NCBI RefSeq assembly: GCF_004101865.1
Contig: NZ_CP026118.1
Coordinates: forward strand, 3,427,001 to 3,491,000
Direction: 5' to 3'
Origin: Halobacillus litoralis
GTDB lineage: Bacteria > Bacillota > Bacilli > Bacillales > Halobacillaceae
DNA: 64,000 bases
The translations under genes were made by a program, and so were the position numbers. Below, piece by piece: positions 1 to 11,889 of the stretch. Each line of letters begins with the position of its first letter. Within the stretch, counting starts at the first letter, position 1. Under the pieces are notes generated by a model, which saw nothing but the letters and a program-made list of their open reading frames with translations, did no database searches and had not been told where the DNA came from.

Positions 1-2
1 AT

Positions 3-125
3 TTCTATGGATTCCAGCGTAGTAACTGGGATGTAGTGTTTATGTGTACTGTCATCATCATTATTATTGTTTTTATTTTCCAATTCATCGGGGACTTAGC
101 AACCCGTAAATTGGATAAAAGATAA
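3..125 (+). CDS. metI: Methionine ABC transporter permease MetI, C-terminal end (partial)
   Basis: The frame is open from the window edge to TAA at 123-125. It encodes about 40 residues: one hydrophobic isoleucine/valine-rich transmembrane segment followed by a basic tail ending ATRKLDKR. That ending is typical of MetI, the inner-membrane permease of the D/L-methionine ABC importer. The substrate-binding lipoprotein gene metQ follows after 30 nt with its own ribosome binding site, as in the metN-metI-metQ operons of Bacillaceae. The identity rests on a short C-terminus plus context. The ATPase gene and the rest of the permease lie outside the window. Confidence 0.75.
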   Translation, partial: FYGFQRSNWDVVFMCTVIIIIIVFIFQFIGDLATRKLDKR

Positions 126-155
126 AAAATATATATTAAAGGGAGAGTTTATAAA

Positions 156-1013
156 ATGAAAAAAATTTGGACAGGCGCACTTGCCTTATTATTTGTACTT
201 GTACTTACTGCTTGTGGTTCTTCTGGAGATGATACTTCAGGTTCTGAAGAAGAAGGAAGTGAAGGAAGCTCTGAAATTAAAGTCGGGGCAACGAGTGTTC
301 CTCATGCGGAGGTTTTGGAAGAGGCGAAACCACTTCTTGAAGAAAAAGGCATTACATTAACGATTGAGGAATATCAAGACTACATTTTACCTAATAAAGA
401 TTTGGCTGAAGGACGTATTGATGCTAACTATTTCCAAACCATTCCTTATTTAGAATTACAAGAAGAAGAGAATGATGGATTTGATTTCGTGAACCTTGGT
501 GGGATTCATATTGAACCAATCGGAGTTTATTCTCAAAAATATGATAACCTGGAGGATGTTGAAGAAGGTACAACACTTGTTATGAGCCGTTCTGTTTCTA
601 CTCACGGCCGCGTTCTTTCCTTATTAGAAAAAGAAGGACTGATCAAATTGGATGAGAATGTTGAAAAAGTGGATGCTACGGTAGATGATATCGTTGAAAA
701 TCCTAAAAATATCGAATTTGATACGGGCGTTGATGCTGCAGGACTTCCAGAAGTTTATAAGCGTGAAGAAAATGTACTAGTTGCCATTAATACGAACTAT
801 GCTATAGAAGCAAACCTGTCACCAAAAGAAGATGCGATTATTCTAGAGGGTACGAATTCGCCTTATGTTAATGTGGTAGCAGCTCAAAGCAAAGATGAAG
901 ATAATGAAGCACTCAATCAATTGGTACAAGTCCTTCGCTCTGAAGAAATCCAAACATTCATTAAAGAAGAGTATAATGGAGCCGTTGTACCTGTTTCTGG
1001 TGATGCAGAATAA
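156..1013 (+). CDS. metQ: Methionine-binding lipoprotein MetQ (NlpA family)
   Basis: This 285-residue protein is the extracytoplasmic binding subunit of the methionine ABC importer. It has a lipoprotein signal peptide: basic MKK, a leucine/valine-rich core and the lipobox LTAC, which makes Cys20 the lipidated residue. A serine/glutamate-rich linker follows, then the NlpA/lipoprotein-9 fold with the typical IKVGATSVPHAEVLE start and a DYILPNKDL segment. The ribosome binding site GGGAGAG precedes the ATG. It sits directly behind metI and ends in a strong terminator, so it is probably the last gene of a metNIQ operon. Binding of methionine rather than another small molecule is inferred from family and context. 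Confidence 0.92.
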   Translation: MKKIWTGALALLFVLVLTACGSSGDDTSGSEEEGSEGSSEIKVGATSVPHAEVLEEAKPLLEEKGITLTIEEYQDYILPNKDLAEGRIDANYFQTIPYLELQEEENDGFDFVNLGGIHIEPIGVYSQKYDNLEDVEEGTTLVMSRSVSTHGRVLSLLEKEGLIKLDENVEKVDATVDDIVENPKNIEFDTGVDAAGLPEVYKREENVLVAINTNYAIEANLSPKEDAIILEGTNSPYVNVVAAQSKDEDNEALNQLVQVLRSEEIQTFIKEEYNGAVVPVSGDAE

Positions 1014-1024
1014 CGGATAAAATG

Positions 1025-1066
1025 AGTGACTGCTGTTGATACTAACGGCAGTCACTTTATTTTTTT
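1025..1066 (+). terminator. Rho-independent terminator after metQ
   Basis: An inverted repeat pairs AGTGACTGC (1025-1033) with GCAGTCACT (1048-1056). The stem extends inward to about 13 bp with one G-U pair around a 6-nt loop and is followed by TTTATTTTTTT. It separates the methionine importer from yurZ, whose ribosome binding site begins just after the T tract. Confidence 0.9.
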
Positions 1067-1079
1067 AGGAGGTAAAAAG

Positions 1080-1445
1080 ATGCAAGAGAAAAATATGACA
1101 TGGACTCAGACATACTTACATGATTATAAAGAAGGTATAGGGGTATTCTCAGACCATATGCCGGAAGTGGCTCATAAATTCAGCCAATTCACGGAAGAGT
1201 GCTTTAAAGAAGGGGAGGTCTCCCAAAAGCATAAGCAGTTGATGGCGCTTGGAATCAGTATCGTTGCTCAAGATGAATATTGTATGATTTATCATACCAA
1301 AGGTTGTGTAGATCAAGGGGCATCAGAAAAAGAAATACTTGAAGCTTGTGGCGTAGCTGCTGCTTTTGGTGGAGGAGCAGCTCTCAGTCAAGCCGTTACC
1401 CTCGTCCAGGATGCATATATGGATTTAACAACCAGTATCAATTGA
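1080..1445 (+). CDS. yurZ: AhpD-fold carboxymuconolactone decarboxylase family protein (YurZ-like)
   Basis: The protein is 121 residues starting at ATG 1080, which has an AGGAGG site 9 nt upstream. An in-frame start at 1026 lies inside the metQ terminator and is unlikely. The sequence fits the carboxymuconolactone decarboxylase/AhpD fold: a helical N-terminus, the conserved [12 protein letters not shown] helix, and a Cys68-x3-His72 motif. The classical AhpD CxxC pair is absent; the nearest other cysteine is Cys76. In B. subtilis the family member yurZ also lies between metNPQ and the suf operon, so the symbol rests on family plus gene order. The substrate and reaction are unknown; a peroxidase-like or thiol redox role is only a guess. 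Confidence 0.82.
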   Translation: MQEKNMTWTQTYLHDYKEGIGVFSDHMPEVAHKFSQFTEECFKEGEVSQKHKQLMALGISIVAQDEYCMIYHTKGCVDQGASEKEILEACGVAAAFGGGAALSQAVTLVQDAYMDLTTSIN

Positions 1446-1659
1446 TTGAATAATTTGAATATTAAAGAAAAAAAGACGTATTCTTTAAACAGAAAAGAAT
1501 TAAACGCTTACATCGCACCAAACGACAGTTGAGGATCTTATTTGGACTTTCACGGTGTTTTGTCTAACGTATAACGCTGTGATATTCTAAATTATGTAAA
1601 TAATCTGAAAGGATTGATTCGTTATTAGTGACGATCTGCAATTGAATTACACTGCTGAT

Positions 1660-1812
1660 ATGGAGAAAGCCATGCACCAAGCGCATAACATGAGTTATGC
1701 GGAGTACAGCAGAAAGTTGGATACGCGATTAGAAGTAGAAGAAAAGCGCCAACGTGAATTCGAAGAGAGTCAGAAAATGATTGCCCAGGTCGACCGTCAA
1801 TTGCATAGATAA
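1660..1812 (+). CDS. Small charged protein of unknown function (about 50-62 aa)
   Basis: An open frame between yurZ and sufC encodes a highly charged, probably helical peptide: 50 residues from ATG 1660 to TAA 1812, rich in Glu, Arg, Lys and Gln and ending DRQLHR. The frame stays open upstream to about 1618. An ATT at 1624 would sit about 11 nt after a GAAAGGA ribosome binding site and give 62 residues; ATG 1660 itself has no good site. A perfect terminator hairpin begins 14 nt after the stop, which is the main reason to think the frame is expressed. I recognise no family. The start codon is unsettled. Confidence 0.45.
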   Translation: MEKAMHQAHNMSYAEYSRKLDTRLEVEEKRQREFEESQKMIAQVDRQLHR

Positions 1813-1826
1813 TTTATTTTGATTGA

Positions 1827-1857
1827 ATCAGGTGTCTTTAGCCACCTGATTTTTTCA
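1827..1857 (+). terminator. Rho-independent terminator after the small ORF
   Basis: AATCAGGTG pairs perfectly with CACCTGATT across a short loop and is followed by TTTTTC. It lies after the small charged ORF and isolates it from the suf promoter region. Confidence 0.85.
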
Positions 1858-1935
1858 TGTTATAATAAGGATGTAAAATGAAAATATTGTTGATTTGTGA
1901 AACTGGTTTCTTCTATTCATATTAGTAGGAAAAAG

Positions 1936-1964
1936 TTGATAACAAATACTAAATGATATAAGAT
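1936..1964 (+). promoter_or_regulatory. Candidate sigma-A promoter of the suf operon
   Basis: TTGATA (1936-1941), a 17-bp spacer and TAAGAT (1959-1964) lie about 85 bp before sufC and after the preceding terminator, so this is the likeliest promoter for the five-gene suf operon. The downstream AT-rich stretch contains TGAGAATAAATTGAGAATG, loosely reminiscent of a Fur-type site but not a clear match. Confidence 0.5.
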
Positions 1965-2047
1965 TGTAATGAGAATAAATTGAGAATGGTTCTTTGATCC
2001 CTATCAACCAGGACATTCGATAATAATAGATACTGGAGGTATACATT

Positions 2048-2833
2048 ATGTCAGGATCAACTTTAGAAATTAAAGATCTTCATGTAGAAATTGAAGGTCA
2101 AGAAATCCTTAAAGGTGTTAATTTAACAATCAACGGTGGTGAATTCCACGCTGTTATGGGACCCAACGGAACAGGGAAATCCACCTTGGCTTCTGCAATT
2201 ATGGGACACCCTAAATATGAAGTGACACAAGGGGAAGTATTGCTTGATGGCGAGAACGTTCTTGAGATGGAAGTAGACGAACGTGCGCAGGCTGGTCTAT
2301 TTCTTGCAATGCAGTATCCAAGTGAAATCAGTGGAGTGACAAATTCTGACTTCTTACGTTCATCTATCAACGCTCATCGGGAAGAAGGCGATGAGATTTC
2401 ATTGATGAAGTTCATTAAAGAAATGGACGCAAAAATGGATACACTTGATATGGATAAAAACATGGCCCAGCGTTACTTGAACGAAGGTTTCTCCGGCGGT
2501 GAGAAAAAACGAAATGAAATTCTTCAATTAATGATGATTCAACCGGCGATCGCAATTCTTGATGAGATCGATTCTGGTCTTGACATCGACGCTTTGAAAG
2601 TTGTAGCACAAGGTATCAACGAAATGCGCAACGATAATTTTGGCTGCTTGATCATTACCCACTATCAGCGTTTGCTGAACTATATCACTCCAGATAAAGT
2701 TCACGTTATGATGCAAGGTCGCGTAGTGAAATCCGGTGGTCCAGAACTTTCTCGCCGCCTGGAAGAAGAAGGGTACGAGTGGATCAAACAAGAACTTGGC
2801 ATCGAAGACGAAACAATCGGCCAAAAAGCGTAA
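2048..2833 (+). CDS. sufC: Fe-S cluster assembly ATPase SufC
   Basis: A 261-residue cytosolic ABC-type ATPase that powers conformational change of the SufBCD scaffold during Fe-S cluster assembly. Walker A is GPNGTGKST (residues 38-46), the signature is FSGGE (148-152) and Walker B is AILDE (169-173), followed by the D-loop. The length matches the SufC family, and there is no membrane segment. ATG 2048 is preceded by GGAGGT. It is the first gene of sufC-D-S-U-B, with sufD starting 19 nt after its stop. A candidate sigma-A promoter lies upstream. Confidence 0.97.
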   Translation: MSGSTLEIKDLHVEIEGQEILKGVNLTINGGEFHAVMGPNGTGKSTLASAIMGHPKYEVTQGEVLLDGENVLEMEVDERAQAGLFLAMQYPSEISGVTNSDFLRSSINAHREEGDEISLMKFIKEMDAKMDTLDMDKNMAQRYLNEGFSGGEKKRNEILQLMMIQPAIAILDEIDSGLDIDALKVVAQGINEMRNDNFGCLIITHYQRLLNYITPDKVHVMMQGRVVKSGGPELSRRLEEEGYEWIKQELGIEDETIGQKA

Positions 2834-2852
2834 TCAAGATAGGAGGGTAATC

Positions 2853-5816
<2,964 letters not shown>

Positions 5817-5849
5817 GCTTTTGTCAATACCAAAAGGAGGTATATTATC

Positions 5850-7247
5850 ATGGCCAAAAAAGCGCCAGAAGTAGGAGAATACCAATACGGATTCCACGAA
5901 AAAGATGTCTCTATTTTCCGTACGCAAAAGGGTTTGACGAAAGAAGTCGTTGAACAAATCTCCAACTATAAAGAAGAACCGAAATGGATGCTTGACTTCC
6001 GTTTGAAGTCTCTTGAGCAATTCTATAAAATGCCTATGCCACAATGGGGCGGCGACTTGTCTGAACTGAACTTCGATGATATCACTTACTATGTGAAACC
6101 ATCTGAACGTTCAGAACGTTCCTGGGATGAAGTTCCGGAAGAAATCAAAAATACTTTCGACCGTCTTGGAATTCCAGAGGCTGAACAGAAATATCTATCA
6201 GGTGTTTCTGCGCAGTATGAATCTGAGGTTGTTTACCATAACATGGAGAAAGACCTTGAAGATTTAGGCGTTATTTTTAAAGATACAGATTCTGCTCTGA
6301 AAGAGAATGAAGATATCTTTAAACAGTATTTCGGTAAAGTAATCCCTCCATCTGATAACAAATTCTCAGCATTAAACTCTGCTGTATGGTCTGGTGGATC
6401 ATTCATCTATGTGCCGAAAGATACGAAAGTGGAAACACCCCTTCAAGCTTATTTCCGTATTAACTCTGAAAATATGGGGCAGTTTGAGCGTACGTTGATC
6501 ATCGCTGATGAAGGATCATCTGTGCACTATGTAGAGGGTTGTACAGCTCCGACGTATTCTTCCAGTTCACTGCACAGCGCTGTAGTAGAAATCTTTGTGA
6601 AGGATAACGCTTATTGCCGTTATACCACGATTCAGAACTGGGCGAACAATGTTTATAACCTTGTTACAAAACGTGCCGTGGCAGAATCTAATGCAACCAT
6701 GGAATGGGTCGATGGAAACTTAGGTTCTAAATTGACAATGAAATATCCAGCTGTGTTGTTAAAAGGAGAAGGTGCGCGTGGGATGACCTTATCTATTGCG
6801 CTTGCTGGTAAAGGTCAACACCAGGATGCTGGCGCTAAGATGCACCACTTGGCTCCGAACACTTCTTCAACCATCGTATCAAAATCAATTTCTAAACATG
6901 GTGGTAAGGTAACGTATCGTGGTATCGTCCAATTTGGGCGTAAAGCCGAAGGCGCCCGCTCAAATGTCGAGTGTGACACGTTGATCATGGACAACGAATC
7001 CACTTCTGATACAATCCCATATAACGAAATCATGAATGAGAACATCTCTCTTGAACACGAAGCGAAGGTTTCTAAAGTTTCTGAAGAGCAATTGTTCTAT
7101 CTGATGAGTCGTGGGATTTCTGAAGAAGAAGCGACTGAAATGATCGTGATGGGATTCATTGAACCATTTACGAAAGAACTACCAATGGAATATGCCGTAG
7201 AAATGAACCGCCTCATCAAATTCGAGATGGAAGGTTCTATCGGTTAA
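5850..7247 (+). CDS. sufB: Fe-S cluster assembly scaffold SufB
   Basis: The main scaffold of the SufBCD complex, 465 residues, on which nascent Fe-S clusters form. ATG 5850 is preceded by AAAGGAGG. Visible features are the [15 protein letters not shown] segment, the beta-helix core with the EGCTAP stretch, and a C-terminal region ending in helices with the YLMSRGIS motif shared with SufD. The length is normal for SufB. It is the last gene of the operon, 33 nt after sufU, and ends in a strong terminator. Confidence 0.97.
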   Translation: MAKKAPEVGEYQYGFHEKDVSIFRTQKGLTKEVVEQISNYKEEPKWMLDFRLKSLEQFYKMPMPQWGGDLSELNFDDITYYVKPSERSERSWDEVPEEIKNTFDRLGIPEAEQKYLSGVSAQYESEVVYHNMEKDLEDLGVIFKDTDSALKENEDIFKQYFGKVIPPSDNKFSALNSAVWSGGSFIYVPKDTKVETPLQAYFRINSENMGQFERTLIIADEGSSVHYVEGCTAPTYSSSSLHSAVVEIFVKDNAYCRYTTIQNWANNVYNLVTKRAVAESNATMEWVDGNLGSKLTMKYPAVLLKGEGARGMTLSIALAGKGQHQDAGAKMHHLAPNTSSTIVSKSISKHGGKVTYRGIVQFGRKAEGARSNVECDTLIMDNESTSDTIPYNEIMNENISLEHEAKVSKVSEEQLFYLMSRGISEEEATEMIVMGFIEPFTKELPMEYAVEMNRLIKFEMEGSIG

Positions 7248-7259
7248 GTCTAATTATAT

Positions 7260-7297
7260 AACCGTACAGATACTATTATCTGTACGGTTTATTTTTG
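7260..7297 (+). terminator. Rho-independent terminator of the suf operon
   Basis: A perfect 13-bp stem, AACCGTACAGATA (7260-7272) with TATCTGTACGGTT (7277-7289), has a 4-nt loop and is followed by TATTTTTG. It ends the suf operon. Confidence 0.93.
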
Positions 7298-7652
7298 TTC
7301 TCATTTTATGGGGAAACGATTTCTTATGTGGGACAGGGTGTAAACTCAAGTGATCCGAAAAAGGGATCACACTTTTTGGACGGGCATGGTGGTTGGATTG
7401 ACTTGATATAAGAATGTTTACAGAGACACAAAATGTGCTTGCTGAAATGAAATGGTTTCTCCTGGAATTTTCCTACCTTAATGAGGAACAGCTGTATGGG
7501 TGATTTTTGATAACTACGTGTTTACCGAATATACTTTCCGTGTTATTTTTATTATCCTTTCATGTTAAGGAAATCCTACGGAGGGCAAGATGTTTTAGGA
7601 ATACAAAACGTGATATTATAATATTATCTAATAAGAGTTGAGGAAGGTACGT
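7298..7652. other. Intergenic region between sufB and the TSUP exporter gene
   Basis: About 355 bases with no convincing gene. A second hairpin, GTGATCC (7350-7356) with GGATCAC (7364-7370) followed by ACTTTTT, could be a back-up terminator. A 29-codon frame at 7414-7503 lacks a ribosome binding site and was not called. The last 60 bases are AT-rich and presumably hold the promoter for the next gene; I did not find a clean consensus there. Confidence 0.5.
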
Positions 7653-8465
7653 ATGTTCTTTGTTATGTTTGTTATTGGATTAATAACAGCTTTGGTAGGA
7701 AGCATTGCCGGCCTCGGCGGCGGTGTTATTTTAGTTCCTGTTCTCCTTTTCTTAGGTGATCATTTTCAATCGTTTGAATGGGTGAATCCTCAAGCGATTG
7801 TAGGGATTTCATTAGTAGTAATGATTTTTACAGGAATGTCATCAGCTATTTCTTATATGAAACATCAGCGTGTAGATAAGAAGATAGGTCTGATTTTTTT
7901 ATATGGGAGTATACCAGGAGGTATTTTCGGATCTTGGTTGAATCAATTTTTTAAAGCGGATGTCTTTTCTTTGTTTTTCGGAATCATTATGATATTGGTA
8001 TCGTTGCTGTTTTTTATTCCCAGAAGGCAAAAAGGAAACTCTTTATTCAAGAATGGAATCGAAAGGGAGAAAATGGTTGACGGTAAGACTTTCACATATC
8101 GAATGCCGTTCCTTATCGGACTGGTTCTTTCATTTGTCGTAGGGATGTTGTCAGGGTTACTTGGAATTGGTGGAGGGTCACTCATGGTACCTGCCATGAT
8201 ATTACTATTAAATATTCCTCCGCATATTGCAACAGCAACTTCTATGTTTATTATATTTTTCACTAGTATATCCAGTTCAGCTACACATATCGCTCTAGGA
8301 CATGTGGAATGGGCTTATACCCTGTGGTTTATACCTGGGGCTTATTTAGGTGGTACTCTTGGGGCAGCAGCTAATCGCCGTTTAAATGGACAGGCTGTTG
8401 AATGGTTCTTAAGAGTATTGCTCATAGTAATTGGTATTCGCTTAATTTGGCAAGGCATATGGTGA
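7653..8465 (+). CDS. yunE: TSUP-family (TauE/SafE) sulfite/anion exporter, YunE-like
   Basis: An integral membrane protein of 270 residues from ATG 7653, chosen because GAGGAAGG lies just upstream; an in-frame TTG at 7638 would overlap that site. It shows the twofold repeat of the TauE/SafE/TSUP family: two glycine-rich signatures, AGLGGGVILVP near the N-terminus and GIGGGSLMVPA at about residue 175, each with neighbouring membrane helices, roughly eight in all. Members export sulfite, sulfoacetate or related anions; the substrate here is unknown. It overlaps no gene, but yunD starts 11 nt after it. The yunE-yunD pairing recalls B. subtilis. Confidence 0.85.
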   Translation: MFFVMFVIGLITALVGSIAGLGGGVILVPVLLFLGDHFQSFEWVNPQAIVGISLVVMIFTGMSSAISYMKHQRVDKKIGLIFLYGSIPGGIFGSWLNQFFKADVFSLFFGIIMILVSLLFFIPRRQKGNSLFKNGIEREKMVDGKTFTYRMPFLIGLVLSFVVGMLSGLLGIGGGSLMVPAMILLLNIPPHIATATSMFIIFFTSISSSATHIALGHVEWAYTLWFIPGAYLGGTLGAAANRRLNGQAVEWFLRVLLIVIGIRLIWQGIW

Positions 8466-8476
8466 GGAGACTGATG

Positions 8477-9862
8477 ATGAAGGAAAAATTATATTTTTAT
8501 TATACAAGTGACTTACATAGTCATTTTGAGAATTGGCCCCAAATCGTCGGCTACTTTAATGAACAGAAGAAGAAACATGACTATAAAGGTGAAGAATACT
8601 GGTTATTCGATAATGGAGACCATGTCGATCGTTTCCATCCTATTGCTGAAGGGTTGATGGGAAAAGGGAATGTGAAGCTCCTTAACCACGCAGGCTACGA
8701 TGTTGCAACTATTGGTAATAACGAAGGTATCACACTCGCGAGTGAAGACCTCCATTCTTTATATGACCATGCTGATTTCAAGGTTGTTTGTGCTAATTTA
8801 ACTTGCAATATCACGGCACCTCCAAAATGGTTGGAACGCTATCATATCGTCGAGTCAAAAAAAGGTACGAAAATAGCAGTTATCGGACTGACAGCCCCCT
8901 TCCGAGCTTTTTATCAGGAAATAGGATGGGATGTCTCTTCACCTTTTGATGTACTGGATCTTCTCTTGCCAGAAGTCGAGAACGAGGCTGACATGATCAT
9001 CCTATTATCACATCTAGGGATTAATGATGATGAAGAAATTGCGAGGCGTTATCCGTCCATTGAAATAATTATAGGCGGGCATACCCATCATATATTTAAA
9101 AATGGAGAAAACGTGGATGGAGCACTGTTGACGGCAGCAGGAAAACACGGAACTCACCTAGGTGAGATCATGGTGGAGTGGAATCAGGAAGCCAAAAAAG
9201 TGACTAAAAAAGAAGCTTACGCTATCCCTACAGAACAATTTAAAAAAGATGAAGAAGCTAATATTCAATTAAAAGAGATCAGGTCGCAGGCGGTCAGGAG
9301 TTTAGAAGTCCCGATAGCGAATTTGGCGGAGCCGATGCATATTGCATGGTTCCAAGATACACCACTTATGTCACGATTGACCGAAAAGTTGAAGAAGTGG
9401 ACCTCATCGGATATCGCGATGTTGAATGCAGGGATACTGCTTGATCATTTACCAGCTGGTGAGATAACCTATGAGGACGTCCACCGTATATGTCCACACC
9501 CAATGAACCCGTGCAAGGTTGAATTGCGCGGCGATGAGATAATGGAAGTCATTCGGGCTGCTCATACAAAAGAACTTACTGAAATACGTTTAAAAGGCTT
9601 TGGATTCAGAGGAGAAGTAATCGGAAAAATGGTTTTTGCTGGAGTAGATATCGAGGTGAAAAGGAGGAGTGATGGGGAAGAACATGTGGTAAACGTTTCT
9701 CACAATGGTTTTCCGATCGACCATAACAAGGTGTATAGCTTTGCCACTGCGGATACATTCACCTTTGGAAGGTTTTTTCCTGAAATCGCATATGCCTCAA
9801 ATAAAAAATATTTCATGCCAGAGTTATTAAGAGACTTATTGTCTGATGCTTTAAGAACATAG
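8477..9862 (+). CDS. yunD: Bifunctional metallophosphatase/5'-nucleotidase, YunD-like
   Basis: The protein is 461 residues from ATG 8477; ATG 8474 is equally possible, and both follow GAGGAG. The N-terminal calcineurin-like metallophosphoesterase domain shows the metal-binding set DLHSH (at about residue 12), DNGDHVD, GNNE and GGHTHH. The C-terminal 5'-nucleotidase domain continues from about residue 290. There is no signal peptide, unlike secreted UshA-type nucleotidases, so it should act in the cytosol. It probably hydrolyses nucleotide or sugar-nucleotide phosphate esters, but the substrate is unknown. It forms a short operon with the TSUP exporter and is followed by a palindromic terminator. 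Confidence 0.88.
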   Translation: MKEKLYFYYTSDLHSHFENWPQIVGYFNEQKKKHDYKGEEYWLFDNGDHVDRFHPIAEGLMGKGNVKLLNHAGYDVATIGNNEGITLASEDLHSLYDHADFKVVCANLTCNITAPPKWLERYHIVESKKGTKIAVIGLTAPFRAFYQEIGWDVSSPFDVLDLLLPEVENEADMIILLSHLGINDDEEIARRYPSIEIIIGGHTHHIFKNGENVDGALLTAAGKHGTHLGEIMVEWNQEAKKVTKKEAYAIPTEQFKKDEEANIQLKEIRSQAVRSLEVPIANLAEPMHIAWFQDTPLMSRLTEKLKKWTSSDIAMLNAGILLDHLPAGEITYEDVHRICPHPMNPCKVELRGDEIMEVIRAAHTKELTEIRLKGFGFRGEVIGKMVFAGVDIEVKRRSDGEEHVVNVSHNGFPIDHNKVYSFATADTFTFGRFFPEIAYASNKKYFMPELLRDLLSDALRT

Positions 9863-9877
9863 AAGTGTGGTTCAATC

Positions 9878-9904
9878 ATAAAGCTACCAGCTGGTAGCTT
9901 TATT
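9878..9904. terminator. Palindromic bidirectional terminator after yunD
   Basis: A perfect 26-nt palindrome is centred between 9890 and 9891 (ATAAAGCTACCAG and its complement), with short A and T runs at the ends. It separates yunD from the HD-GYP gene. Confidence 0.75.
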
Positions 9905-9944
9905 GCGTGTGTGTCAATATACCTTGTTTAGTTAGGAGCTTAAC

Positions 9945-11018
9945 ATGAGAGTGATTGCTACCAAATCCCTTGAGCCCGGTACAATTTTAGGGAAAACTAT
10001 TTTTAATGAAAATGGTCAAGTTTTACTTAGTCGGGGAGTTGCTTTTACTTCCCGGGTGATCGAACGACTGGATAAATATGATATTACATATGTTTATATC
10101 GAAGATGGTCATACAGAGGATATTGAAACGCAGTATCCAATTTCAGAAAAGGTGAGAATGAAAGCAATTAAATCCATTAAGGATTCTTTTTCATCTGTAA
10201 ACGAACAATCGAATCACTTTGTTTTTGAAAAGTCCGGGCGGGAAATGCGTGGAATCGTACGGTCCTTGATGGATGAATTACGCGATCATAATGAAGTCAT
10301 TTCTCTTCTATCTGATGTATTCACTTATGATGATTACATATTTACACATTCATTAAATGTGACCATGTACGCTCTTGCTTTAGGAAAAGAGTTGCAATTA
10401 CCAGTTCATAAGATGGAAGAGCTAGGATTAGGGGCTATATTGCATGATATAGGAAAAATCACTGTCCCCAAAGAGGTCCTTTTGAAGCCTGAGAAATTGA
10501 ATGAAGAAGAATTTGAGATAATCAAAAACCACTCTGAAGCAGGGTTTGAAATACTGAGAAATGCACCGAATATCCCTTTGGTGGCGGCCCACTGTGCCTA
10601 TCAACATCATGAAAGGTTGAATGGATCGGGTTACCCAAGAGGAATTGAAGAGAATGAAATCCATTTATTCGGAAAGATTCTTGCGGTTGCAGATGTGTTT
10701 GATGCAGTAACAAGCAATCGTGTTTATCGAGACGCCATGTTACCACATGAAGGATTGGAAGTGCTTTATTCAGGTGTCGGTACTTTATTCGATAGAAAAA
10801 TGGTAGAAGCATTTCGAAGGTGTATTGCTGTTTACCCGAATGGATTGACAGTCGGTTTAGATGATGGGCGCAAAGGAGTTGTTGTAAGGCAGCACCCACA
10901 TTTATGTGATCGGCCCACAATCAGAGTCTGGGAGAACGCTGAGCCTGCTTATGATATGGATTTGTCTAAAGAATTAAATATTGTCATTACGAATTGTGAT
11001 ACAACTTCTTTAAGTTGA
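9945..11018 (+). CDS. HD-GYP domain protein, probable cyclic-di-GMP phosphodiesterase
   Basis: A 357-residue cytosolic protein with TTAGGAG ahead of ATG 9945. The C-terminal HD-GYP domain is well conserved: His135, the His167-Asp168 pair in LHDIGK, the NHSEAG histidine, the HH pair near residue 221, GYP at 229-231 and the VADVFDA aspartate. HD-GYP proteins hydrolyse c-di-GMP (and some act on cGAMP), and these motifs predict an active enzyme. The N-terminal ~100 residues lack a recognisable sensor and resemble the short DUF3391-like region often seen in such proteins. It stands between yunD and yunB, where B. subtilis has yunC. Hairpins or gaps on both sides suggest a single-gene unit. Confidence 0.9.
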   Translation: MRVIATKSLEPGTILGKTIFNENGQVLLSRGVAFTSRVIERLDKYDITYVYIEDGHTEDIETQYPISEKVRMKAIKSIKDSFSSVNEQSNHFVFEKSGREMRGIVRSLMDELRDHNEVISLLSDVFTYDDYIFTHSLNVTMYALALGKELQLPVHKMEELGLGAILHDIGKITVPKEVLLKPEKLNEEEFEIIKNHSEAGFEILRNAPNIPLVAAHCAYQHHERLNGSGYPRGIEENEIHLFGKILAVADVFDAVTSNRVYRDAMLPHEGLEVLYSGVGTLFDRKMVEAFRRCIAVYPNGLTVGLDDGRKGVVVRQHPHLCDRPTIRVWENAEPAYDMDLSKELNIVITNCDTTSLS

Positions 11019-11068
11019 TGCTTAATCCCCTTCTTTCCATCATATAGATAGGTGAGGAGGGTTGTTTT

Positions 11069-11839
11069 ATGCCAAAAAAGAATGTGACATCAGGGTCCTC
11101 GATCGGAAGGCGGATCGTTATCAGTATTATATTTTTTGCCCTTTTCACCGCCTTAAGTCTCTGGTTCATCAACAGAGGAGTGACGCCTGCACTCGTGGAG
11201 ATTGCTGAAACAAAAGCACAGCAACTTGCGAGGGATGCGATTAATGAAGCAGTAAGCAAAACCATTGCGGAAGATTTACAGTTCAATGATCTTGTGAAAA
11301 TGGAAAAAGATGAAGAGGGCAATATTGTATATATGGGGTGGAATTCAGTCGTTGTAAACAGAGCATTGAGAGATACAACGATTCGTGTCCAAAATTTCCT
11401 TAAACGTATGGAGCTTGGGGAGCTTCCTATGGAAGACACTACTCTTGAGCCGAACATAGATCCTGATATGACTCAGGAAGAGTTGGGAGAACAACCAGCC
11501 ACTCTTATTGAACTGCCAATCGGCGTTGCGACGAACAATAGCTTACTTGCTAACTTGGGGCCTACAGTTCCAGTCCAATTAAGAGTCATTGGGGATGTTC
11601 AATCAGAAGTGGATATTAAAATGACAGAGTACGGGATCAATGCAGCTTTATTTGAATTAACAATTCATTTTGAGGTGAATGTACGTATCGTCATTCCCTT
11701 TTCTACAGAAACAACAGTAGTGACAAACAATATTCCTATTGATCAAGCCACCGTTCTCGGTAAAGTGCCTAATTTCTATGGCGGGATGTCCGGAGAGGGT
11801 ACTCCATCATTTTCCTATCCAATGGAGCCCTTGCAATAA
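11069..11839 (+). CDS. yunB: Sporulation protein YunB
   Basis: A membrane-anchored protein of 256 residues, matching the YunB family. One transmembrane helix (about residues 14-34) is followed by the conserved ETKAQQLARDAINEAV helix and a beta-rich extracytoplasmic domain with the PIGVATNNSLLANLGP stretch. YunB homologues share this architecture with SpoIIR-region and other sporulation proteins; mutation in B. subtilis affects sporulation, and the biochemical role is not known. The ribosome binding site GAGGAGGG precedes ATG 11069. In B. subtilis yunB lies next to lytH; here two transporters separate them. Confidence 0.9.
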   Translation: MPKKNVTSGSSIGRRIVISIIFFALFTALSLWFINRGVTPALVEIAETKAQQLARDAINEAVSKTIAEDLQFNDLVKMEKDEEGNIVYMGWNSVVVNRALRDTTIRVQNFLKRMELGELPMEDTTLEPNIDPDMTQEELGEQPATLIELPIGVATNNSLLANLGPTVPVQLRVIGDVQSEVDIKMTEYGINAALFELTIHFEVNVRIVIPFSTETTVVTNNIPIDQATVLGKVPNFYGGMSGEGTPSFSYPMEPLQ

Positions 11840-11859
11840 TATAAATCACTTGGTAAAAT
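11831..11859 (+). promoter_or_regulatory. Candidate sigma-A promoter for the lysine-riboswitch transcript
   Basis: TTGCAA (11831-11836), a 17-bp spacer and TAAAAT (11854-11859) lie just upstream of the riboswitch. The -35 box overlaps the last codons of yunB. Spacing and position are right for a leader that begins shortly before the aptamer. Confidence 0.5.
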
Positions 11860-11889
11860 GGCTAAGAATTGAATATGCGTGACCTTATC

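Noticed and set aside
1855..2046. 63-codon minus-strand frame over the suf promoter
   Set aside because: Low-complexity composition, no site, and it covers the promoter region of the suf operon.
7414..7503. 29-codon frame (MFTETQNVLAEMKW) in the sufB-yunE gap
   Set aside because: No ribosome binding site, no terminator or neighbour to support it.
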